DNA from: Vitellaria paradoxa
Lineage: Eukaryota > Streptophyta > Magnoliopsida > Ericales > Sapotaceae
Length of the DNA: 64,000 bases
Direction: 5' to 3'
Assembly (NCBI GenBank): GCA_019916065.1
Contig: CM034239.1
Location: 40,448,419-40,512,418, forward strand
Shown: piece after piece, positions 54,773-64,000 of the stretch
How the letters are laid out: every line of letters begins with the position of its first letter
How positions within the stretch are numbered: the stretch's first letter is position 1
The notes under the pieces: generated by a model
Database searches by the model: none
Seen by the model: only the letters and a program-made list of their open reading frames with translations
What the model was told of the DNA's origin: nothing
Translations under genes and position numbers: made by a program

Positions 54773-57700
54773 ATGGTTGAGCGAAAGCTATTCAAGACAA
54801 AGCTATGCGTGCTGTATCAGAAGGGCCATTGTCCGCGGCAGAGCTGCTCGTTTGCGCACGGGAACGCGGAGCTCCGGCGGTTCTCCGGGTCTTTCAATGG
54901 TAAATTCGCTTCCTAGGTCACTTCCTTTAGAAGTACGTGAAAAAAAATAACTATCAGATTAATCACTACAATTTTCAATCCGTTCTTGGGTATTCTCAAG
55001 CCCGTTTTGTCGTTCTAACTAATGTGTGGAGAACCAAAATTGTATTGCACCGATTTACGGCTACCTTCATCAAGCTTAAAATTCATATATGTATATATTC
55101 GCAATCGGTTTTTCATGTTATGGAATTGATCGACCTTGAGAAAAATGGTGTGTTAAATTGTAGGCGGTATTGGTAGCAGTGTACGTTACTTCTTCCTCTA
55201 CGTTTTTATCTTAACAAATAAGAGAGATACAACAAGAAGGAAGTAATTCATCTCCAAGAATGCACAGGAAACACTCCATTTAGCATCTCTCCCCCCCCCT
55301 TTCTTTTTCTTTCCCTTCGCTCATATTGTTGCTTTGTATGTTTAAACTGATACCATATTCAGGTTCATGCTACTATATGTTGCTGGTTTCGGAAGGGCAC
55401 GTGATTTATTTGTAATTATAATCCCTCATTTCTACATATATTGCATTGTTGCTAGTAAGAAGCACGGACACTGACATGTGACATGATATGATATGGACAC
55501 GCGATACACTAGTTTTTAAAAAATGTAGGACACGACACATTGGGGATACGCTGATTCTTCTCCTTTAGTTGCTTCGTCTTTTTGGGTCAGGGAGTTGTAT
55601 CTTCAAACCTACTTTTCTTTGTTTCAATTGATAACTAGAGCCCAGGGATTTCAAACTTTTATATTTGTATTTACATTTTCTATTTTTAAACTCTATTACT
55701 TTTGTAATATTACAAATTGATCCCCAGAATTAGTTTAGTAAATTATAAACTAACCCCAGTAGTGTCCTCAGCGTGTCTAGAAAAAAAAGTACATGTCCTA
55801 AGCGTGTCTAGTCTCAAAAAAATTCAAAAAAATTTAAGACACTTTGGGCAACGTGTCACACGTGTCGTTGTCCGATGGGTGTCCAGGACACATATGCATG
55901 CCTTCGGAGAGTGTTCATCCTTTTCAGGTTGCTAGTATTGTTGCTTGATTGAATTCAAATTTTAGACACGGTTATAAATGTCTTTAATATGAGTTGGTCA
56001 TACAACTTTGAATTTACCATGAACAAAACTATCGGATGTGTTCATTAGCATTTATTTTCTTTGGTGGCCAAAAGACAACCAAAGAGGGGGGTGAACTATG
56101 TTTCTCGTTAATGCAATGACAACTAATTTGATAGATAAAAAATTTAAATGCAACCAATGCATCAATCACAATATCTAAAGCGAATATAAGGAGATAAGAC
56201 ATTTTTAGAAAGTGTCATTTGATCTATAATCTTGTATAACCTACAAAGCTCTTGTTTTTCCTTCCAAGCACCAAGGTCAACTTATGAAATATTTTATATA
56301 AATTATGCACAAATCAATATATTTATTAAAAAAAAATCACGTCAACTATCATTTATGCGTTGTTAGCATCAAAACCAATGACCTGAGCGTGCTAGAAGTC
56401 TTAGGGCTAACACCCTCAATTGCATTCACTCCATTATCTTTCTTTATTGTATCTATTTTCTATTTATTTTCATTTTGCCTCAGATTTATTATTCGTTATC
56501 TCTCTAAATTAGTAGCTTCTTTGGTTTCAATGAAATAATTAATTTGCCTGCTTATAAAAAATGACAACTGTATTCCACTAAATTGAATGTATGGCCGGGT
56601 GGTTTCTTTTTCGGCTTTGCCAAAATTGCCCAAGATTGGTTAAACATTAAAAGGCTATGTCATAAGGATTGAATTAGTTAGAAACTGAAGTTGATTATAT
56701 GCACGAACGTGGAACCATTATACTATGCTAAAAGCTAATAGAAGATTTACACCCTCAGTAGTAATTTTCACTGGAGAGATGACGGCTACCTCATTTTTGA
56801 TTTGGGGGTGCTTAGTGCAGTAGTAAGCTCGCTCTATTCCAACATGGGTCTAAGATTTCGAATCATGCAAAGCAACATATCTGCATGCGGGAAAGAGGTT
56901 GCATCTATCTTACATCCCAGACCCCATGGAGCGCCCTCATGAGCTGCTTTCTTCTGTCAAATCATTTTCAAATCCATCATCCAATGCCTGTTTGTCCATC
57001 CTGCAAATGCACACTTTTTTTTCTGCAATAAAAATTTATTGTACCTTTGTTTAGTTGGCGTTCTGCCCACTAATCATCCTAATACTGATTTATTTCCCTG
57101 TCAAAGTTCATTTTGGGTTTGGGTTCTATGTTAGTCTGACATCTTATCTGTCTTGAGTTCTGCATAAGGGTAATTTCAGCAGTTTAGGTATATCATTGAT
57201 CAATAGAAAGTTCATATTAACTGACAGGTTTTAGTATTTTTTCGTCAGAACAGATTATGCTGGGTGGTTGTATCTAAATGCTGCTTGTGGTATTATTTCT
57301 GAGAAAAATTTGTCTCAGTTTATCGTATGCATCTAAGAAACAGTACTTTTGTATGAAGGATCACCCTTAGGTGTTTGTGGAATATAATTCCTTGCAAAAT
57401 ATATAGATCAGAAGCTGGTTCGATGGAACAATCAAACGCTTTTCTCTACCAAGTTCTGCAGTTTATATTGGTGGAGCATTTGGTATTTTCTTCATTCTTC
57501 ATTTGTGACTTCTTCTTGAATGACATTGCAAAGGGATCTCTTAGGATGGGAGATGTGCTCAGAAAAGACCAATATGTTGCATTTGGGATCAATTATTTTA
57601 TATCTTGACGTGGCACCTGGAACTAATCTGTACCTTACAGATTACATATTCCTTTTTGCTCAAGAAGACAGAAGATGTATGCTATTCTTTATCAGTTGAT

Positions 57701-60700
57701 TCTATCGTATTCAAATGGTTTTCTCTATGGAGTAAGCTCAAACATTGGTATATCTATATCTAATTCATTGTATGAGAGCGCTAATTTCCACGCCCCTTTG
57801 GAACTGGCAAGAAGGCACTATAACTGTTCATTATTATGTTACTCATGTTTTACCATTTAACGGTAAGCTTAGCTTCATCATCAGTGATGAGCTTCTCTGA
57901 CTAGTTTCCACTTTGCAATGGATTGATGACTGATGATTATGCCCACCATACTGAAATACTCATCTTGTTTCAGGTAGACGTGACTATCGAGGTAGTGACT
58001 TAAGAGATAGGCTTGATAGAAGGCATTCTCCTCCGCGGAGGTATTCTCCTGGGAGAGATGCAAGAGACCGACATACATTTCGTGGTCAGAATTTTGTTTC
58101 TTCATTTTTTTTTCTTCAATGATTATAAATATTGTTATACTCTAGTTTGAGTTCTTCACATTCTGATTTTCTAATTGTACTCATTAGAGTTATGGATGGT
58201 TTGTTGCAGTGAACAATATGGGATGAAATCATGATATTGTTCCCCAATTCTTGTTTGATCATTTGTATTATTTTTCCTATTCTAAGACGTGTTTATTTTT
58301 GTTTTATATGTAGGATACGCTCATACGAGTTCTCCAGGGAAAAGGAGGTAACTTCAATGGAATTAATTTGACTGTCAATTTCTTTATACTGCTTTATTAT
58401 TCTAATTAAACTAAAGCAATTATTAAGTTAATTTAACATAGACCCATACACTTGTGTTATAAGTTGTCACCAAGAGTTGCAAAGGCAAGAAGCATTTTTC
58501 CTACTTTTTTCCATGCTGTAGCAGTGAGACTAAGTTTTTTCTTGTTCCTATTCTAGTTTTCATATTTTCTGTTCCCTTGTCAAGAAATCTATCAACAATT
58601 AGACACAATTTTGTTGCAAATTTGGCATCCAATTGACTTACGGTCACACTTGCTTGCTTGTCAATGTCAAGTCTGATCTTGCTTAGGTCAGTTAAATAAA
58701 TGACAAGAAACACTAAGTTGTAACGTCCCCCCACAAATGTCTACTATCAACGTCTGCAATGAGGTATTGCAATACTCAAGTTATCCTTTTGGTGCTGGAT
58801 TGGTGATAAAACTTGAGCTGCCTTCTGCTCGAGTCATCATTACTTTTGACTGTTATATTCTAGTTTGTAACATGTTTAATCAAAAAGAGGAAAGTGTTGT
58901 GCGGCCCGCTAGGCCCATTATTCTAAAAAAAAATGATATTTTAATTACCTTGTAATTTGTAAATAGAGGTCCATAATTTTCTAATACACTTTTTATTATT
59001 AAAACCCAGAAAGAAAATCTTTAACAATCAATTTTAAAACCGTTTTAGGAAATGGGGTTGGCACGACCCAGCATGGCTCGACACATAGAAGCATAAGGGT
59101 TTCTAATGTGTTGGGGCGGCCTAGCCCGCTAATTAGAAGGACAATGCTGGCCTAACACGGCGGCCTGCCAATTTAAAGGGTTGTGCCAGGCAACACTTAT
59201 AGGGGAGGATACCTCTAGTATCACAAAAAAGGAAAAAAAATATTTGAATTGTTTAATGACCACGTTATGGGCTTGAATGTCTTAAACTTGCTTTAAGTGT
59301 CATATATAAAAAATTATTGCACGCTCTAATAACATGCCATGCTAGCAAGGACATTAGAAGCGACACTGAATTTGATTGTTAACTTCTTGATGCGGGGTGC
59401 CCCATTTCCTGATTATGATGGAGCATTTGCTTATATCCACCTGTATTGAAGTACAAGTTTGTAGGAATTCTCTTCTACACAACAGAATAGTTAGTGGACT
59501 CTCATTATGCCATAAATAAGTGGATCGTAGAGGACTTACTTCTGGCATATCCAGTAGGGCATGTAACTGTACATATTAGTCATTCTGGACTTCATTTATA
59601 TTGAGTTGCTAAGCTGTAACATTGTATGGATTGAGTTTTCTTTATGTAAATATGCAGTTTTTTTCGGAGTAGCTATCCCCAATGAAGACCATAAATTCTG
59701 CCTTTAAGATATGCTTGTTACTGCTGGTTGATGAAGATGTTACTTTTCTCAAATAGATTTTTGGAATCTCTTTGATTCACGCTATTGTTTGCATTGTTCG
59801 ATTTTTTGTTCTTGATTTGTTTTTGTTTTTTTTTTTTTTTTGGGGGGGGTGGTTTATTTACCCTCTCTTGTGTGGTTTTGGGGGTGGGGGGGGGGAATTG
59901 AAACAGTAGAAGGAAGTAAGGAACGACTTCAATATTTTTCTAATTTTCTTGTACCTTTTCACTACTATTGCTTCCTTATTGTAAATGTATCTGAGTTCAA
60001 AATGTCATGCATTTTAAATTGCAGTGACAAAAAACGCCGAAAGAAAGAGCAGTTGGATGGTCAAAGTGATTTTTCTGGAAGTGTGAGAATTTCAGATGAA
60101 ACTGACGATCGGATTAGAGACAAGAAACTGACATCCTTTGATTCCAAAGGTGTTCTTGGAGAGCAGGCATGTTTTGAATAGTTAACTGGAGTGACATTAT
60201 AATGGCTGTGAATTTGCTGATAATAGTGCTTCTAAATCTTTTTTGTTTCTCTCAACCATGACACGATCTTGCTTCTTCTTTTTCTTTTTCTTTTTTTATC
60301 TAAGTGCAGTTAAGGCAAGTACGGTCAGACATCAATATGCTGAATGACCATAAATGCCAACTTGAGGTTTGTCTGATCTATTTGTAGTTGCAGTAGTTTA
60401 TGGTAGATAACTAGGGTATGAATTGCTACTTCTTAGCCCCACTCTGCTCTTCCTCCCTGGGTGTAAATTTTGAAACTCAGAGACAGGGTTCACCATTTTT
60501 TTTTCTATTATTATGTCCTCCAATGCATTTGTTAGGAAAGGGTTTTGTTTCAACTTAGTTTATATGCTTTTTAATAGGTGAATTTGCATATAATGTGATT
60601 TCTGAAGCTGATACCATGTGGTAGTCCTTGGTGAAATACGACCAAGTGTTCCCATAATTTGTGTGCTTTTTTGCAAATTATGTGCAGTGTATGTTATCGT

Positions 60701-63700
60701 ACTTAGTTCTATTTTTAAAATTTTCATGATTTATTATTCATGAATTTAAATGAACATAATTAATGATTATTTTATGCATTTCTTCATGTTTCACTATAGG
60801 GTAAAGGATGTTAAGATGACGTAAAATTAATTTGGTGCAACTGTAATTAATTTATTGCTTTCAGCTGGATATTGGAGAAGTGGCAGAGCATTAATGATAG
60901 AATTATGCAGCTGAAGTTGAATGAGAGAAGCTCCATCTGATAATGCAATATATACCTTTGGATAGCTTGTATCATGAAGAACTAGAGCTGAAAGTATGAG
61001 TAACCTAAAAATCTTTTTTTGCAATAACTAACCTTAGTGATTGAAGTGAGAGCATTTCTGGATTTGATATGCTTCTGGTCTTGTAAATAGATCAAACTTC
61101 TTAATTACTACTTGAAAATACTGAATTCTAGCTGTATGTGGGTAGCAGTAGCACAACATTTTCTTGGTGATGCGATGATAGCTAACCTGATTAAAAACTT
61201 TCGTCTTTTGAAAGAAGACAAAGTTTCGAACCAATTTGCTTGACCCACACGTGCACACACCTTTTGCTATGTATGGATGTAACGGAAAGGAATGAAAATA
61301 TAGGTAGGAGGGGAAAAGAAAGAAAGGGCAGAGAAAGGTTGCTTTTTTGTCTTGTTTGGATAATCTAATAAGGGAAGGAAAGTGACAATCTCTAGAGTGG
61401 AGGGAAAGGGAAAGCCACTTGGGAGGTGAGGGGGGAGAGTAGGAATATTTAATATTCTTAGGCAAATCAAAGAGCAGAAAACTGGAATTTACTTTTCATT
61501 AGAAGTTGTGATAAAATGTGTAATCAATAACTCCCTTTGTGCTCCAAGACCTTCCAATTTTGGAGGTGAACAAAAAGTAGAATTACTAGGGCTTGGTCAA
61601 CCCTTCAGATATCTTCCTTATTTTATATTAAACACAAAGTTAAGGGGAAGTCATAGACCTCGCTTCTCCCACTTTCCCTCAATCCCAATCTAGGATAACC
61701 TTAGGCTTCATAGGTTATTCCGAATGTTTCACAAAAAAAAAAAAAAAAAACAAAATGTGATAGCTAAAAGTTTCACACTTATTCTTTTCCACTGATTTTC
61801 TATGTAGAATCTATAAGCATTCTTTCGCAAAGCAAAAGGGGGAATGGACATGGATGTCTGTCTCACTTTGAAAATGAATGGTATGCTTTGCTAGCTATGA
61901 ATTGTTGGGATGAATTAAGAAATGAGATGTTTATGTTGAAGCTTTTGAGAACAATTGTTTCAACTGGAGATTCTTCTAATGAACGAGAACGAAAATGAGT
62001 TGAAAAAGGTACACACGAGCAATTTTTGTCCTCTCTTTTGTTGGTTTGTTTTTTGACATGGACAGTGTTGTGAGAGGAGTTTTGGACAACTTCCATGTTA
62101 GGTTAAAATTATGTAGGTTTACTTTTGCTGGAAGTTTAATTGGAATGGATGGAGACAAAATATCTAAAGCTATTGTATGAATAAGTATGGCATATCAAGG
62201 AAGTAACTCATTTTTCTTTCTAGCTATTATACAAGTGGATTGGGTGGGGTTGGTGATGACCGCCATTACTTTCTCATTCTCTTTCTTATTTTTTTTTCCT
62301 TTTATTTTCTTTTTGTTATTCCACAACATAATGAAAATGTGGGAACGGGAGGAGTGGGAACGGGCATTCCTTTCTAACCCATTCTTCCATGCCAAACATG
62401 AATGGTGGCTTTATTAAATGAGGAATAATGATTTTTTAATTTTGTTTTCTTTTGGTTTTTAAACATTAAATAATTGAGATTTGCATAAAATTTGAAAGAA
62501 AAAAAGATTACAAGCGGTCTATTTTGAGTGATAACTCTCAGTAATTGATATCTTTGAAGGTATTCCAAATCTCCAATAGTTTTATATGCACATCCATTGT
62601 TAGGATCGTCCATTGCCCAAAAGTTATGGTTCTAGGTAATGGCCTAGCCATGTATTTCAGGCTATCTAACATCTTTCTTTAACATGCAACCCATCTTTTG
62701 CATGGGGAGGCATCCGTAGGAACGCATAGGCCAAATTGGATGATTTGCAAAGATATACATAGAAACAGAGTGCACAATAACAAACATATTGGGGAGCAAA
62801 ATGCATAATGAGATTTGAGCCCATGGCCTTGTGGCTCCTTGCTTTGATACCACGCAAGACCATTCATTGTCCCAAAAACTTAATATTAAGAGTAGGATTT
62901 GAATGTGTATACTTCCAACATTGTGATTTTTATTTTTTATTATCTATTTCTTGATAAAGACTGAATTGAAGGACAAATATGTTGCCTTTTCACATTATGC
63001 AAGGGAAAGTTGCACTATAGGATATAAAAGGGCAGCCCGGTGCACGAAACTCCCGCCTTGCGCGGGGTCCGGGGAAGGGTCGGACCACAAGGGTCTACTG
63101 TATGCAGCCTTACCTTGCATTTGCAAGATGTTGTTTCCACGACTCGAATTCGTGACCTCAGGTCACACGGCGACAATTCTTACCGTTGCGGCAAGGCTCC
63201 CCTTCGCACTATAGGATATACCTTGTCAAATTTATTCTCAGGGTTTGGCTATTGATAATATGTCGACATTGTAGGAAGAGTCTATCAAACTTTGAGCTTG
63301 AGTAGATTTAATTTGTAGATTGAGATAGAGGTAATATGAGCTAGAGAAGGAGCTGTTTGGAGGGAGATAGTTAAATTAATTAGTTGTTGAAAGAACGGGA
63401 TGATAAGATATTGCTGAATTTTTTTTATATTATTTTTCTTAATTCCCTTTTTAAGTGATGTTTATAAAATAACACAGAGCCTTTTTTTTTTTTTTTCAAT
63501 TCATAGAATGAAGTTTTATCCACAATTTCATTGTAAATTTTACATGCATGTCCAACTAGACATGTCGAATACATGTATCATAGTCCAACCAAGTCTCAAG
63601 TTTTTGGTTACTTCACAAATTCAGGAGAGTCCATGAAACATAGGTTGAGTCATAAACTGTTCTTGTTTCAATAACAGACTCTCTTTTGTTCCTTGGATTC

Positions 63701-63848
63701 TTTGTGTTTGAATATCTACTGTTTGACATAAGTTATGATGTTGTTGCTAGATATACCTGGAAGAGAGGGTCCAAGAAGTAGATTGTCTAACTTCACGAAT
63801 CAAGGAGTTAGAGACGCAATTGTGGCAAGAGAAAGATGAATACAAAAG
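54773..63848 (+). CDS. CCCH zinc-finger protein, 5' part (six exons, continues beyond window)
   Basis: Exons 54773-54899, 57974-58084, 58314-58347, 60025-60166, 60310-60366 and 63751-63848 join in frame to 189 codons plus two bases; the last donor (AAAAG|GTATTT) leads out of the window. Near the N-terminus Cys12, Cys20, Cys25 and His29 form a C-x7-C-x4-C-x3-H finger (KTKLCVLYQKGHC..CSFAHG). An Arg/Ser/Asp-rich stretch (LDRRHSPPRRYSP), a basic KKRRKK block and then a long helical, probably coiled-coil region (SDINMLNDHKCQLEIYLEER) follow. This matches a plant CCCH family with one finger and a coiled coil, presumed nuclear and RNA-binding; its role is not settled. Intron 4 uses a GC donor (CAG|GCATGT). 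Introns 1 and 5 exceed 3 kb. Confidence 0.93.
55460..55920. repeat. Inverted GACACG-rich repeat in CCCH intron 1
   Basis: The left block (GCACGGACACTGACATG, GGACACGCGATAC, GGACACGACACATTGG) and the right block (CGTGTCACACGTGTCG, GATGGGTGTCCAGGACAC) are roughly inverse. Such GACACG repeats are dispersed in plant genomes. Boundaries are approximate. Confidence 0.4.
56793..56945 (+). mobile_element. Degenerate Au-like SINE in CCCH intron 1
   Basis: The head GGGGTGCTTAGTGCAGTAG with B-box-like ATTTCGAATCATG is followed by CTGCATGCGGGAAAGAGG, TTGCATCTATCTTACATCCC and AGACCCCATGGAGCGCCCTC. That is the order of an Au-type SINE from tRNA-like head to tail, read on +. It is diverged and no target duplication was found. 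Confidence 0.5.
63012..63220 (-). mobile_element. Au-like SINE with 15 bp target duplication in CCCH intron 5
   Basis: The body at 63027-63205 is flanked by perfect direct repeats GCACTATAGGATATA (63012-63026 and 63206-63220). On minus it reads GAAGGGGAGCCTTGCCGC, then a B-box region with GAATTCGAGTCG, then AAGGTAAGGCTGC, GGTCCGACCCTTCC and CACCGGGCTGCCC. This is the recognised layout of the widespread plant Au SINE (tRNA-like head, GGGCTGCCCTTT tail). It is GC-rich and well preserved, so it is young compared with the degenerate relatives at 21025, 43487 and 56793. Confidence 0.88.
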
Positions 63849-64000
63849 GTATTTATACAGGAATAGTCAGATTTGTCAATGAAAAATTCCTTCTAGTTAT
63901 CATTGCATTAGTTAGTAGATGGTTCGGTTCATATTGTCTAGTTACAGGCATTGTTATTTATTTAATTTGTTTTTTTTTGAAGTGTTCTTTGCTGATGAAC

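Noticed and set aside
57870..57920. GATGA..CTGA words resembling a C/D snoRNA in CCCH intron 1
   Set aside because: Spacing is too short and there is no terminal stem or rRNA-complementary guide.
62580..62890. Segment with GATTTGAGCCCATGG and GATACCACG words, like plant LTR or SINE text
   Set aside because: It looks repeat-derived, but no ends, boxes or duplications could be fixed, so it was not listed.

Overview
The window is nuclear DNA of a eudicot land plant. It is AT-rich, its genes are split by introns, and it holds plant-only or plant-typical families (two class III peroxidases, an ABCC transporter, a plant-type TraB protein, a CCCH zinc-finger protein). Gene-poor stretches are filled with AT-rich MITE-like repeats, tRNA-derived SINEs, LTR remnants and microsatellites. 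The species cannot be named from sequence alone.

Layout: (1) 0.6-8.5 kb holds two tandem secretory class III peroxidase genes on +, each with four exons. An unidentified exon-like fragment lies between them. (2) 11.6-12.9 kb holds a cluster of C/D-box snoRNA genes behind a site II / telo-box / TATA promoter. Three members are well supported because their guide segments are complementary to conserved parts of 25S or 18S rRNA, as I recall those sequences. A possible H/ACA RNA follows. (3) 13.9-26.8 kb, minus strand, holds a complete ten-exon ABCC (MRP-type) transporter gene and, downstream of it, a broken partial copy. The copy lost its middle, gained a 59 bp tandem duplication and was hit by a SINE. 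(4) 27-36 kb is gene-free and carries a degenerate tandem array with a period near 1.8-1.9 kb plus a GGT-rich minisatellite. (5) 36.2-47.2 kb, minus strand, is a nine-exon TraB-family gene with long introns that contain MITEs, a solo LTR with its 5 bp target duplication and an inverted repeat rich in TTGACC. (6) 47.2-54.5 kb is repeat-filled. It includes a putative MULE-like element whose core is an array of about seven 146 bp repeats able to form hairpins. (7) 54.8 kb to the window end, + strand, is the 5' part of a CCCH zinc-finger gene with six exons visible; it continues past the window. An intact Au-like SINE with a 15 bp target duplication sits in its fifth intron.

The genes are independent transcription units. 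Functional grouping is limited to the peroxidase pair (tandem duplicates) and the snoRNA cluster (one promoter, several rRNA guides). The exon models were built by hand from splice sites and reading phase, and all five protein-coding models keep frame across every junction. The snoRNA cluster is the most interesting content.
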